DNA from: Prosopocoilus inquinatus
Taxonomy: Eukaryota; Arthropoda; Insecta; Coleoptera; Lucanidae
Assembly: GCA_036172665.1 (NCBI GenBank)
Contig: CM069871.1
Span: forward strand, 6,820,001-6,884,000
Direction of reading: 5' to 3'
DNA: 64,000 nt
Shown: piece by piece, positions 30,226-42,550 of the stretch
Layout of the letters: every line of letters starts with the position of its first letter
Position numbering within the stretch: the stretch's first letter is position 1
Notes under the pieces: generated by a model
Seen by the model: the letters and a program-made list of their open reading frames with translations, nothing else
Database searches by the model: none
What the model was told of the DNA's origin: nothing
Program-made: the position numbers and the translations under genes

Positions 30226-30229
30226 TAAG

Positions 30230-30890
30230 TGGCCTGAATTCTTTTGCCTGTTTATAACGAAAGTTCACATGAAACCCGAAAGCGGTATCCCTTTCTACAG
30301 GTACACAGAAAACGTACAGTCAGAGAAACCAAAAGACGATCAAAATACATAAGGCGATGGATATAGTAACGTACAAAAATGGATCAAAAAGTCACAGAAA
30401 GTAAAGGACGGTCAGACCATGGCTTTCTGATCTCGCATTTTATTCTTATCCTTTTGTTCTTTCTTTAAAACCACCCCTTAGTAGAAAAAAGGCACTTTTA
30501 GATTACCCCATTTTCTTTGCAAAATTTGGCGTATCACTTGAAGTTAAGGTCTTTATGGCTCTTGAAAATTTACAACAGGTTTTCGGATTTAACAGGAGTA
30601 TAATTTTTCGTACAATTTACCGTGTGATATAACCAGAGATCGGAATTGCATATTTTAACGTCATCGTAATGTTTATAAGGTTGGACGGTGTGACGATCTC
30701 TAAAATTATCATTAATTCATTTTCATCCCTTCCGGAATAATCTGGGTAGTGTCCCGATTTCGAAATTGGCTCGCTTATACGAGTTGCTTATTGTACGACA
30801 ACACGATGACGTCAAAATATTCATTTCCGATCTATAGATATAACACAATTTAAATCATTGAGGAAATCAAACCAAATATTGTACAAAGAA
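30230..30890. other. No gene seen
   Basis: Mixed AT-rich sequence. The A-rich motif (AAAAGACGATCAAAA) appears again at 30.33 kb. No inverted-repeat ends, domains or RNA genes were found. Confidence 0.45.
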
Positions 30891-30894
30891 ATTG

Positions 30895-31040
30895 GAGGAT
30901 TTAATCTCCTAACCACAAAAAGTTTGTTTAAAAACTAGATACGTATTTTGGCATCTATGCTGCCATCTTCAGTAGATGTCTTCTTCTTGATCACAAGAGA
31001 AGTGACTGTGTCATGCATGACACAATCACCAATACATTTT
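30895..31040 (-). repeat. Family 2 hammerhead-like element, decayed copy
   Basis: On the minus strand it matches the 3' half of the insert at 24.77-25.13 kb: GTCACTTCTC, then CTACTGAAGATGGCAGCATA, then ATACGTATCTAGTTTT, then TGTGGTTAG. The hammerhead core lies at 30931-30977, but GAAA has become AAAA (loss of the invariant G12) and stem II keeps only about four pairs, so it should be inactive. The A-run after stem I is replaced by TTTTTAAACAAACTTTT. Confidence 0.7.
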
Positions 31041-31383
31041 AATACCAAATATTATATACAAAAATAGAACAGATTAAGGCAGTCATTAATAAATTTTATA
31101 TTAGTTGACTTATACACTACGTTGATTCAAACTGTAAACATTAAACAAGAGCACATACGTAACAGGCCGTCCGCTGGTACTATCAGTGTAGATATTTCTG
31201 GCACGCGTGAAGATAATAATGGAGGATCAACTTACAAAAACACGGAGGAAATGAGATATCCCTCAGTTTATCATCTCCATTACACTTCTATCTATTACAC
31301 GGTTAGACTCTTAAAATAAACCGATCACCGGTATACACCGCTTTCCACCGCTTGTTTCTACGATCACCGATACCTGTAGTTGA

Positions 31384-31806
31384 ATGAATCCAAAGGATAC
31401 GAAGACCATTCCTACCAATCATTCGTTAAGTGAGCTTCATCGTGTTTGCTTCGCAGAGCGCGCTTTCAAAATGAACAAGAAAACACAGATTCCCGCCATT
31501 TGTAGAATGAGACCAGAAGTTCTAATGCTCACTGCGAAAATCGTGCGACCCTACGAGGGCCATTGTGAAATCAGGGGAGCTTTTGGTGGTGTTGTGGAGG
31601 GATCAATCGTGCGGCGAGGGCGCGGACATTTTCCCGCGGAGGAAAGGGAATGTGGCCTTAGCGACTTTGCACTTCTGACAATGCTGAAGGACTGGCTGGG
31701 TGGAAGACGTTTTGCAACAGAAGACGAGCTGAAGATTGCAGTCGGCATGTTTCTGCAAGGACTGACAGGGGAGGAATTCAACGTAGACATACAAGTGGTT
31801 CGTTAA
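31384..31806 (+). pseudogene. Mariner transposase C-terminal fragment
   Basis: The last ~48 codons (about 31657-31806) read like the C-terminus of mariner-type transposases: SDF, then LLTMLKDWLGGRRF, ATEDELKIAV and FLQGLTGEEF. This is the SDFHLF...LKxxLGGxRF block that follows the third catalytic Asp in that family (family knowledge). The first ~90 residues do not match a DDD catalytic domain and no inverted-repeat ends flank it, so this is a remnant joined to unrelated sequence. The frame happens to be open, but a functional protein is unlikely. A short host protein carrying a domesticated tail cannot be ruled out. Confidence 0.6.
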
Positions 31807-31920
31807 ATGTGAAGGGTGATCATGTCGAAAAATAGTCTACTGTATACGTTGGCGTAAAATAAAAGGTTTTGCTCTGATTCTTGTTTAATTCGCCCACAGC
31901 ACATTTCGTACGACCTTTTT

Positions 31921-32039
31921 TCTTTTCGAAAAGTTAAGTAGATCGGGTTTTAGGACAACGATAAAATGATTTTAATCATGTCAGCTGAACGATTAAAATC
32001 GTTGTCCTAAAACCCGATCTACTTACCTTTTTGAAAAGA
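31921..32039. repeat. Inverted repeat with 27-bp perfect core arms
   Basis: Arms at 31936-31962 and 31998-32024 are exact reverse complements (starting AAGTAGATCGGGTTTTAGGA). Outer sequence extends the arms imperfectly to 31921 and 32039. The spacer is 35 bp. It could act as a strong hairpin or be a foldback remnant. Confidence 0.85.
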
Positions 32040-32329
32040 GTGTACAAAGGACGCCATTTCAGTAATTTCGTATGATCCTCGTATTTTGTGTTTTCTAATT
32101 AATTTTATTTAAAAAAAAATCTAGAATGTTTGGATTTGGATATCGAGGTACCTAGACATAACGATAATTAAATTAAAGTAAAAAAAAAATATTTTAGGAA
32201 TATTTGAATTTGTTTTCCAAATTTCCAAAAATAATAAATTCCTTTTTTCAATACTTTTTGTTAATTTTTTTCACTGTTGGAATTTTGAACGTAATTTTGT
32301 AATTTACAAAATCTCTTCGTTACAATTGT

Positions 32330-35050
32330 TTAGAACTAGGGTACCCAACGAGGTCCACGTCGATGAATACCTGAATGGGGGTCGATGAACCTATAGGGGT
32401 CTTCTGTGGGGTCGCGGTTATGAATTCTTATTTGGTGGTGGCCTATCTGAATAGTTTATTGAAAAGTCTTAAATAAATTTGTGCGGTGACGAACATGACG
32501 AACAGTTCTGCGTTTAGGTTATAATGTCATAAAATTCAATTCGTCAAATTCCTTGTCGTCTAAGAACTTAAAAAAAAGGAAATAATAATTGCACTTAAGT
32601 TTCCATACATTCATATAAGTAATCAAATTAAATATCGTCAACTCGAATAAAAGAACAAGACGATCAATTGATTATCAAAATAGAAATGTTTCTACAAGAC
32701 AGTCAAATAGAATAAACCACAAACAAAATACGTCGATGAAGATAGGACGAAAATAAAAACTGTGTAGAATTCAATGAGTCAAATCTGTAAACATTAAAGA
32801 AAAAAAAGACGATCAATTACTAATTAAAAAATTGAATTAAGTAAGATCGAATGAAAGAAAGAAAAAACAAAAATCGCGATCAATCGACGACAATCGAGTA
32901 AACGAAAGAAAAAACATTAGTTAGTTAAAAATCAAAGTCATGTCAAAATAAAATTAAACAAAGGAAAAATAAAAATCAAGATGATCAATTGATAGTTAAA
33001 AAATAGAAACAAAGAAAATGATGTTGTTTGAAAGAAAAACAAAGGTCGATCGAAGGAGTTAAAGAAAGCCAAGCAAAAGAGAATCAATTGATATGATCAA
33101 ATAAAATCAAATAAAAATATATATATAATAAGATGATAAATTGATAGTTAATAAATAAAAGCAAAAAAATAATTGAAATTGACTGAAAGAAAAAACAAGG
33201 GTCGCTAAGTTGATAATGTTAAGAACTGAATAGAATAAAGTCAAATGAGTTATAAAAAAATGCATGATGATGATGATAAAGCTAATAGCAAAATAAAGAA
33301 CTGTACAAAACCAACAATAACTCAAATTAATTTAAAAGTGTGCGAATTTTGTCGTATTAAAGAAAAAGGAACCGTGAATTAATAAATAAAAAAAATAAAA
33401 AATAAAGCCAAATGGAATAAAAAAGAAAAGAAAAAGGCGACATTAAATTGTAAAACAAATTAAAATCGAGTAAACAAAAGAAAACGAAAGAAAAACAAAA
33501 GACGATCAACTGGTAGTTACAAAAACAAAATCGCTTCGAATAAACTCAAACACACGGTAAAACGGAAACAAAAGATCATAAATTGATTGTGAAAAAATAA
33601 AAACAAATGAAATCGATTAAAAGAAGAAAAAAAAAACTAAGTTCGATCACTTGATTTTCTTAAGAACTCGATAAAATAAAGTTTAAGTAATGAGGAATAA
33701 AAAAAATAAATGACGACGATAAAATTAGGACCAAGAAAAAAAAACTGTACAAAACCAAAAATGAATTAAATTAAGTAAAAAAAATGACGAATTTTGACGT
33801 ATTAGAGAAGGACGGTGAATTAATAATTAAAAAATAAATTGAAATCAAACTGAATAAAAGAGAAAACGAAAACGGCGATTTATCGTCGATATTAAAGTGT
33901 AAAATAAATTGAAATCGAGTAAACAAAAAAGAAACACAAGATGATCAATTGATAATTAAAAAATAAAATAAAGTCAAATTGAATAAAAGAAGAACGAAAA
34001 TCGGCGACTAATGGTCGAGATTAAAGTGTAAAGTAACACTTACATCGAGTAAACGAAAAAAAAAAACAAAAAACGATCGATTGTAATTTAAAAAAAAACA
34101 AAATCACGTCAAATAAAATCAAACACACGATAAAACTGAAACAAAAGATGATAAATTGATTGTTAACAATATAAAAATAAAACAAATGAAATCGATTAAA
34201 ACAAAAAAAAAACAGAGGTCGATCAATTGATTGTATTAAAAAGTGAATTAAATAAAGTAAAATTAAGGATTTAAACAAAAAAAAAAACAAAAGACGATCG
34301 GTATTGAAGACAAGATTAAAATAAAAATTTCGTAAAACTAAGTCAACTCGAGGAAAAATTCAACAAAAGAAAAAAAAACAAAAAAAAATCAAACCTAAAC
34401 TAATAATTCATCAAGTAGATATAGAATAAAGTCAAATTGGAATCACGAAAATAGAAAAAAACGATTGGTTTAAAATTTAAAAAAATTAAAACGCCGATTA
34501 ATCGTCGGTATTAGAGTGCAAAATAAACTCAAATCGAGTGAACAAAAAAGAAACAAAAGATCGAGATTAAATTCTAAAGTAAACTCAAATCGAGTAAACC
34601 AAAAGAAATAAACAAAACACGATCGATTAATAATTTAAAAAAAAAAAATCGCGTCAAATAAAATCAAACACACGATAAAACTGAAACAAACGGTGATAAG
34701 TTGATTGTTAACGACATAAAAACAAAACAAATGAAATCGATTAAAACAAAAAAAAAAAAACAGAGGTCGATCAATTGATTGTATTAAAATTTGAATTAAA
34801 TAAAGTAAAATGAAGAATTTAAAAAAAAAACACACAAAAGATGATCGGTGTTGAAGACAAGATTAAAATTCCGTAAAACTAAGTCAAATCGAATTAATTA
34901 AGGAAAACTTGAACAAAAGAAAAAGACAAAAAAAATTTCAGATTGAAATTCAAATTCAAAATTCAAAAATAAGAAGTCAAATTGGAATCACGAAAAGAGA
35001 AAGATTTATAATACGGTTTACAATAAAAAAAAAAATCAAATCAAGTTAAA
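32330..35050. repeat. A-rich tandem array with ~0.55 kb higher-order period
   Basis: The plus strand is very A-rich with recurring GACGATCAATTGAT, AATCGAGTAAACAAAAG and AAATAAAGTCAAATTGAATAAA-like motifs. Around 33.46-34.95 kb a longer unit repeats: AAATCGCGTCAAATAAAATC-type sequence occurs at 33528, 34101 and 34646 (periods 573 and 545), followed each time by CAAACACACGATAAAACTGA, AAATGAAATCGATTAAAAC and GAGGTCGATCAATTGATTGT. A GGTCGATGAACC motif at the left edge (32.37 kb) is shared, inverted, with 46.70 kb. No frame is credible as a protein. Confidence 0.7.
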
Positions 35051-35054
35051 TAAA

Positions 35055-35076
35055 ATTATTATTATTATTATTATTA
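35055..35076. repeat. (ATT)n microsatellite
   Basis: About seven ATT units. A run of nine or more G follows at about 35165. Confidence 0.9.
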
Positions 35077-38000
35077 AATAACAGATTGTGACAATTTAAC
35101 AACATTTAAATTATTAGTATATTTATCTACACTTACTGTTTTAAAAATATTAATTAAATTTAAAGGGGGGGGGTCGATTTTTCCAAAACCCTCGGCGTTG
35201 GAAATAACCAATCAACATATTTTTTTATTTTATTTCTGTATGTCCGAACTTTAGAACATTTAGACATTTTTTATTTTTTGAATCCAGTTTAATCAATTCA
35301 ATATTTCCAACTTATGCATCTTTAAATGTAAATTTGTTTTACACATTCATGTACACTCCAAGCAATAAGGTTCGTGCCTCAATGCATTCCAAATGTTGCA
35401 GTTATGTGATCCATCTGTTTAGATTTGCAATGCGCAGCTGAATCCAAACAACATTCTTCTTGGCATTTGTTATTCTAAATTCCATGCATACATATAACTA
35501 GCTTTTCCGAATACAACAAACATATCTCTGGCAATACTTCGCCAAAGGTCATCACGTCATCACATACAATATTCAATGAAATAAACCAAATAATTATTTT
35601 TTTTTGTTCACCTGACTAAAACGTTGCCAATTTAGTTATACTCGTATGTTCCCTTGACACTTAACAAATTTTGTTTTTTGCAATAAATTTTATTAGTTCG
35701 GAATTGACCCAAAGAAATACAAAAACCTGATACCTCAGCACTGAACGTCTTAAACCTCCAAGATAAGAGTTTTCCCACAAATGGGTGGGAGCTTCGCGTA
35801 ATGAAATACGTCCGCTTGAAAAGACACGTCCTCAATAGCTTTCGTTTTAATCATCCTTAATACGTAAAGCTATGAAACCTATCTATCCATCTTCAAAATT
35901 GTATCGCGTCAGATGGGACTTTGCGGGACAAGGAGTGGGACCATCGCATCGCATCGCAACGGATGAGAGTTACATCGCCAACTCGCAATCCAATCTGTCT
36001 GCCATCATCTTCAGAGATCTCATTTCTCTGAAGTTTAAGAGCCTTTGTCGTTATGCTATTCTTGAATGTAAATCGATATGGCCACAGAAGTTCCCTTCTT
36101 ACCTACCTACAAACGACGCGCCCTCAGACGTATATAATTCAAGTGCCCGGCTGCTGGCTTCTGGAGTATTTCAAAATGGGACGGGGGGGTTGAAATTTAA
36201 GTAAATGTAAACGGCGCCGCCGAAAGGTTCTATCGTTTTATTAAAAGATAAACTTGCGAATATGAAATTTTATTCTGGAACATTATCGCCTTGCCTAACG
36301 GAAGTCAAAGAATCCTCCGCAACAGAGATTATGGCGCGCAACGTAATAAAATATGCATTTAATTACAAGCGCGTTATTCCATCGCGCTTTGGAAATGATA
36401 ATTGAATAAAGACCGAGATAAGAGCAACTTTATCCCCCTTAAAGCGGATCCTTTATTATAAATCTCGATGCTTATGCTGAGGGTGTGCCGACGAGAATTT
36501 GCAAAGAATTTCCTCCAGCTGGATATATGAATCATCGTGTTTCCGCGCAAAGAATGCGAAACAGATATTATGTAAGCGTCTCTCCCTCTTTTCTTTTTTC
36601 TTTTTTAATTAAATTGTGCAAATTAGGGAACGAAGATGGATTCGATTACCATTCTATTTGCATACTTTCATAAATAGTTTCAAAACGCTCGCTTACGCTC
36701 TAATCCGCATAAAATTAATTCGAAAATCCCTGGTAAATTAAATTTGTTAGGAGTTGTTACACTTTGCCTCATCCTTCCAAAGAATTCCAAATAAATTCGT
36801 TCCTTTTTTTAATTGCGTTATGTTACAATCATTTCTCGCTGTTATAGTTGCGGTCGAGTAGGCTTCCCTTCGTGCACGTCCGTTTGGATGTTGCTGATCA
36901 CCGGAAGGTCGCTATGCGTATGGGGCGCTAATTTCTCCCTCTTACCCGCCAACTGCGAGATGGTGCGGTGGTTTTTCACGTCTCTGTAACGAAGTGAGAT
37001 AGGGTGTGTCAGAAACGAAGTTATTGCTTCGTAATCCTATCGTCTGGTGCGATTTTAATCACTTCGTTAGTGATTTCCTCGACTGGTTGTAGAACCGATT
37101 TCTTTGGGTTTGGAAGACGTGAGAGATAAATTTTGGACTTGCTTGCCAGAGCAAGGTAGGCACCATTTTGTTACCTGTTTGTTTCCAAGTGCGTTTACTT
37201 TTCGCGTTCGTTAAAACTTCTTTATAGCGAGTGGTACGGGGCAAGATTTTTGGCCAACGTAAGGGTGCAGCTCGGTGCCGGATGGTGCCCTCCGTCCAAC
37301 TTTATGGGCAGAGCTCCTGACATCCCTTCGTAGTGCCTCGCTGAAAGAAAAAGGTATTGCTGCATCCATTGCGAATTGAAGCAGCAGTTTCGAGAACAGT
37401 TCCGTAGCGAACCTTTCCGCTGAGTTACTCTCTGGCGCCCTTGCTTAATCTCTTACTGGAAACCGCACCCCCATCTTCACTAAAGCTGGTTTTGGGAAAA
37501 GCTGTTCATGAACAACGCGAGCTTCTGTCGCCAGATAAATTTTTGAAACCAGGAGTACTAAAGTTAGACGATTTATAAGTGGTAGCATATCCGCCACCAG
37601 TTTTAGAATTAACCAGAATTAATACTCTTTGCCCCTTGGGTTTTATGCTTTCCAAAGAAATCCTAATTTTCTTATCAGACGTTCATACGACTCTAAAATA
37701 CAGGAAGGGGGCAAATTAAAATTTGTATCTGACCAGACCTACTCATCTTCATCAATAAACCCCCCACCCCCCACCCATTCCCGGTTTTAAAATCTCTTTC
37801 CCTACAATGTCGATGTTTTAAGACGTGCCTCATAAAACTTCCCCTAAGTACCAGGTGCGTTTACTTATTTATTAAAAACGCTGCGTGGGCATATTTTAAT
37901 ACGTGGGCGGGGGGAGGGAGAAAAAGGAAAGATTCGTAATTCGAGTGAGTGAGGAAAGCGTCGCCGTGAGACTCGCTATAAAATTACTCGCTCGGGAACC

Positions 38001-38140
38001 GTAAAAAGTTACGATGATGATAAAGTGTGAGGGCCTACCAAACGCCAGTTCAATAGTGAACATTATGTCTAACGGCGATTATTGTTTACGTGAAATATCG
38101 TTTTCGGCCGGGCGCACGCAACTCCAGGGCTCACAAATTC
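35077..38140. other. No gene seen
   Basis: Less repetitive, moderately AT-rich sequence. Frames such as 35872-36204 and 37059-37244 show no family resemblance and have overlapping frames opposite. 36.8-37.5 kb is GC-richer and could be conserved non-coding DNA or an undetected exon, but I see no protein signature. Confidence 0.45.
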
Positions 38141-38147
38141 ATTACGC

Positions 38148-38691
38148 CAAATATAAACTGGGGGGGAGGGCGTTATGACTTGTTGTTAGTTTTCCGACGA
38201 ACCAAGAAACATACCTAGCCATAAAATCAATGCGAACAGAACATTTTTCTTTTCTAACAAAAGTTTGTGTTGTTAAGTGAATGTGAAGTAGTGAATGGAG
38301 CTTTGCGATAGAAGAAGCCAGCCGACATTTATTTCTTCTTTCAACAACATACCTCGTCCTACTTTGGGCTTAGCTAAAGCAAAAGCGAATGGCCCCCCAC
38401 ATTGGGCGCCATTCGCTTTTGCTTTGCAAATATAAACTGGGGGGAGGGCGTTACGACTTGTTGTTAGTTTTCCGACGAACCAAGAAACATACCTAGCCGT
38501 AAAATCAATGCGAACGGAACATTTTTCTTTTCTAACAAAAGTTTGTATTGTTAAGTGAATGTGAGAAGTAGTGAATGGAGCTTTGCGATAGAAAAAGCCA
38601 GCCGACATTTATTTCTTCTTTCAACAACACACCTCGTCCTACTTTGGTCTTAGCTAAAGCAAAAGCGAATGGCGCCCAATGTGGGGGCATT
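38148..38691. repeat. 279-bp tandem duplication with inverted junction
   Basis: Units begin at 38148 and 38427 (CAAATATAAACTGGGGG) and are about 95% alike. At the end of unit 1 a 17-bp inverted pair (38376-38392 and 38409-38425, AAAGCAAAAGCGAATGG and its complement) surrounds CCCCCCACATTGGGCG. At the end of unit 2 the reverse complement of that core appears without the second arm. So the join between units contains a fold-back copy of unit sequence, a signature of template switching. Confidence 0.85.
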
Positions 38692-38799
38692 TCCCTCAAA
38701 GCAACCATTAGAGAAATGACGCCCAATTCAATCATCAACGTCTACAATAGTTTAGTAAAATTGAATTTTGAATTTAAATAATAGTATCCTGGCTTTTAG

Positions 38800-41115
38800 A
38801 GCCATAATTTTAAAGTAACTAAACAAATAATTGATTTTTAAAGTAACTAATTAAGTAATTGATTTTTAAATTATGAAATTAGGTAAGCTCGCTCATAAAT
38901 GGCGGGGCAAATTTAATTTAAATCCGTTTTCCTTGCGATCCCTATCGAAAATTGTTTAATAATTTTGAGGGCTATTGTTATTCTAAACTGGTTGACCCTA
39001 TTAATCCACGGATTACCTTCACCGTGTTACTCTAAAATAGTTATTAAACGATAAACTCCCAAACGAAGTTTTGTGAAATTTTGGAATCCAGATTTAATAT
39101 TATGGAAATTATAATCGAGCTCAGCTGCGACAAGTTTAAACCAACTCCATAAGTGCTGTGATAAATGTGGATGGATTCCAAATAAAAATTTTCTAGATTT
39201 TTCAAACCGACGGAATAGTTTATTATCTTTGAATCTTTTTGTTCTTATTCCTCCCCTTCCCTCCCTTCTAATGTAATGACATCGACTCTCATGTTAGCAA
39301 AAGTCACATTTAAAAGATTCCGTTGATATTGTAAACAGCTGACGTTTCTCAAGATTTCACTGCAGATTATTTGGTCCTTCAATTGTGGTCTCAATCAGGC
39401 GGCTAATAAAAGATTCGACAAGTTTGAAATCTTTAAAATTTAAACATTGTTACACTCTTAAAGCAAAACCGATCGATGTCTGTCCTTCGAGAAAGGCTCC
39501 TCCACCATTACTGGAACGAAAGCAAAAAAATGGCCAAAGCGGAGCCGAAAACAGCCAAACGATCTTCTGAATATGAATTGGGATGAGTGAAAAAGAAAAG
39601 CTCGAAAGCTCTAAAGTATTTTATCGAAGACCAGTGTATTCCAAGGATGACGATGTGTGTGAAAATGGATTCAAAAACGCTTCCTGGACTTCAATTCTAT
39701 TCTAAAAGTGTAGAAGAGAACGTGGGCGATGTTAAGGTTGAAAAATTTGGGCAATTTACGCTCTAGTATTTTGTGGACAAGGACGGATGAATCTGTTCAC
39801 AAAAGAATGCTTCCACTAAACCAAGAGGCCGGACTTGGTCTTTACACCATTGCCATGGTACACACAGTGGCTTACGGAAAACGATATTGATTTGTTGAAA
39901 AGGATAAGAATCTGCAGTTTCGTCCAATTGAAATACATTGGGCAATTGTGTGTGAAAAGGACCTTCCTCCAAAGAAAAGATGGAAGAATTATAAAAATGC
40001 TCGATGAATCCACGGCTTCGTCCAAATGAACAACATTCTAGGCAATTTGGAAAAGGACCTTCCTCTAAAGATGGAAGGATTATAAAAATACCGGCATTCT
40101 CGATCCATGTAGAATATGCACCAGATGTACTTACTTGAACAAAGAAAAGAAGGATATGAATCACGAACAATCGTGCAATTTTCCACCACCCTTCTTTGCG
40201 TACTCGTGAAAGTGTAAAATTCACGTGTGCACACGCAGGGAACACGCAGAAAAGAATGAATCTAATTTTCACGCTCGGTTTCAAGCTAATGAAAATCTTT
40301 CGCCGACGCGCCCCGTAAAATAATTGAAAGTCGGGGGGAATTTTCTTGAAATGCGATCGTTAGAGAACAGCCGGAGAAGGAGAAAACAAAACATAACATT
40401 ACCGGCGCTGCCGTGTGTGTTAAATGGCCCTGCAGGATGATTCTTGGAGGAGGAGAAACTTTCAGCCAATTAGTTGACAGATTTCTGTGCAAACAATGTT
40501 ATGTTTGTATACTACTCACATACAAACTAGTTCAGTTTTTTTCCTATTTTTTTTAAATTTAATTTGCTCTGTTTAATGTCTTCTGGTTGCTACACGTCAC
40601 ATTCCCCAATCATGTTCGTCGTACCAATTTTAAAACCCTTTTAATCTGTGCTAGTAACAGTAATTTTAATGTTTCAAATATTTGGGAGCGTTTTCTTGCA
40701 AAAGCCAACTTTAAGTCAAAAAATTTCTTCTTGGTTGTTTTCTTTAACATTTCATGTTTTAATCTCACTCTTCAGTCTTCAGAGATCGATTTACTATGGC
40801 AGTCTCAAGTATAAAGAATTTATTAGAGTATCCGAAACTCAAGGATCTCCTAGATTAATAGTTTTCCATTCTTACTTTTGGCTGAATCAAAAGACTGAAT
40901 CTCCTTGACGATCTTCTTTCGTCCCTTCTTCGCTCTGGTTGCTTCCTTTGTGCTCTTTTCAAGAATGTCCCAACGTGAGTATTTCGAAATCTTCCTCAAT
41001 TTATGCATCCTCATCTTTCTAATTCTTATAGATGTTGACGTAGACCATTTCGATGAGGATCATGTTCCTGGATAGATTCCCTAGAAATCCGCGAAATCTG
41101 TTTTCAACATTTTAT
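38800..41115. other. No gene seen
   Basis: AT-rich unique sequence with the tandem repeat at 39.9-40.1 kb listed separately. The 173-codon minus-strand frame (39763-40284) runs across that repeat and has no recognisable domain. It is not called as a gene. Confidence 0.45.
39917..40115. repeat. ~99-bp imperfect tandem repeat, 2 copies
   Basis: Units at 39917 and 40016 share TTCGTCCAA, GAAAAGGACCTTCCTC and AAGATGGAAGRATTATAAAA, with small indels. Confidence 0.75.
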
Positions 41116-41120
41116 TTTAC

Positions 41121-41260
41121 GTAGAAAGTTTTTTTAATCTCAAACCGGACAGAAAAATGAAGGGAAACACACTCAACGTTTCGCTATAGATTTATAGCGA
41201 AACGTTGAGTGTGTTTCCCTTCATTTTTCTGTCCGGTTTGAGATTAAAAAAACTTTCTAC
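41121..41260. repeat. Near-perfect 140-bp palindrome
   Basis: Arms 41121-41188 and 41193-41260 are exact reverse complements by eye over 68 bp, separated by only 4 bp. They start GTAGAAAGTTTTTTTAATCT and end with the complement. Such a structure would extrude a cruciform or form an extremely stable RNA hairpin. No target duplication or element end was recognised. Confidence 0.92.
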
Positions 41261-41892
41261 TTACTATTTTCATCGGACAAGAACAAACTTCAATTATTTT
41301 ATTTTACGTTTGTAGCAAAGGGTATTTTTAAACTGCAAAGTCTTTCTGTTTGTCAAAGTGCGATTTTACTGGAATCATCTTTTTATACCCTCCCACAGAG
41401 AGCATCACTCCAACTAGGATTAAATTGTTTATACTGAAACATCGTTGCCCTTTTCGTCCTCTTCTTCAAAAAGACAAATGTCTTTAATGGTAATGCAAAA
41501 GAACTCTGGAAACTTGACCACCAAAGATTAAATGATTTGTGCAAGCAAATATTGTTCGTTCAAGAGTCACGGAAATGAACATTTCAAAGGAATTAATTAA
41601 CCACCTTTTTCATTATTTACACGTAATATTTGGGGACATCACCTTTTGCCTTTTCTTTAATTGCTTCTTTCGTCGTATTCTTCAGGCGTCCATCAACTAA
41701 GAATCTGCAAGGTTTTTCCAATTTTCATCAAAACTCAATATTTCTTCAATCATCCTAGAGACTACCTTCCTCTCTTCATAAATCTGGCTGCCCTTTCCTC
41801 AAACCTTTCTATGATCTGTGTCTTCAAGACTCTCTTGACATAATTTTTATTTAACGTCATGTCTTTTACTCTTCTAGGTGTCGGGGTAAAGG
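41261..41892. other. No gene seen
   Basis: T- and C-rich on the plus strand. No domain, RNA gene or element end recognised. Confidence 0.45.
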
Positions 41893-42136
41893 CATTCTTT
41901 GGTCGTCTACTTCCTTCCCTTTCTCTCTCTCTGGTTACCTCCTTTGGTCGACTGGACTTTGACGACTCTGCCACTTTTATTAGCTTCACCACTCTTCACC
42001 ATTAGCTCTTCCGTCATTCTTTGGTCGTCTACTTCCTTCCCTTTCTCTCTCTCTGGTTACCTCCTTTGGACGACTGAACTTTGACGACTCTGCCACTTTT
42101 ATTAGCTTCACCACTCTTCACCATTAGCTCTTCCGT
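41893..42136. repeat. 122-bp tandem duplication
   Basis: Units 41893-42014 and 42015-42136 differ by a single base by eye (GGTCGACTGG in the first, GGACGACTGA in the second) over most of their length. Each contains a CTTTCTCTCTCTCTGG stretch. The near-identity suggests a recent event. Confidence 0.9.
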
Positions 42137-42339
42137 CCTTTGGGGTGTTAAATATGCCCCAAAAGAGCGAGTGTTCTCAACAGGAAAAGTCTCGACTGGA
42201 GGAATCCATACAGGCATAAACTAAATACATTTAGGAAAGAGATCGCAGATAATTCAAGTCGAAATCTACCGTCTTTCCCTTCATAGAGATAGGCTACTTG
42301 TTCTTCTCCTGCCATCTATTCCCTTATCCATACATTTCA

Positions 42340-42550
42340 ACCATTACTTCCACGTTTCAAATACAAATCATAGATCCCTATCTTTGCCTCATTTCTTCCT
42401 TTCCGGTATTCATGGCGAAACCATTACTTACAGGTTTGCCTCATTTCTTCCATTTGGGTAATCATAACGAAACCATTACTCACAGATTTCGAACACAGAT
42501 CTCTATTTTTTCCTAATTTCTTCCATTACGGCATTTATAACTAAACCATT
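42340..42550. repeat. Degenerate short tandem repeats
   Basis: A module AAACCATTACTYACAG plus TTTGCCTCATTTCTTCC recurs about three times at roughly 60-70-bp spacing. Similarity is patchy. Confidence 0.55.

Noticed and set aside
33460..34950. CRISPR-like array
   Set aside because: The repeats are long, diverged and AT-rich, with no constant short repeat or unique spacers, and the window is eukaryotic.
39763..40284. 173-codon minus-strand frame as a gene
   Set aside because: It spans an imperfect 99-bp tandem repeat and shows no known domain.
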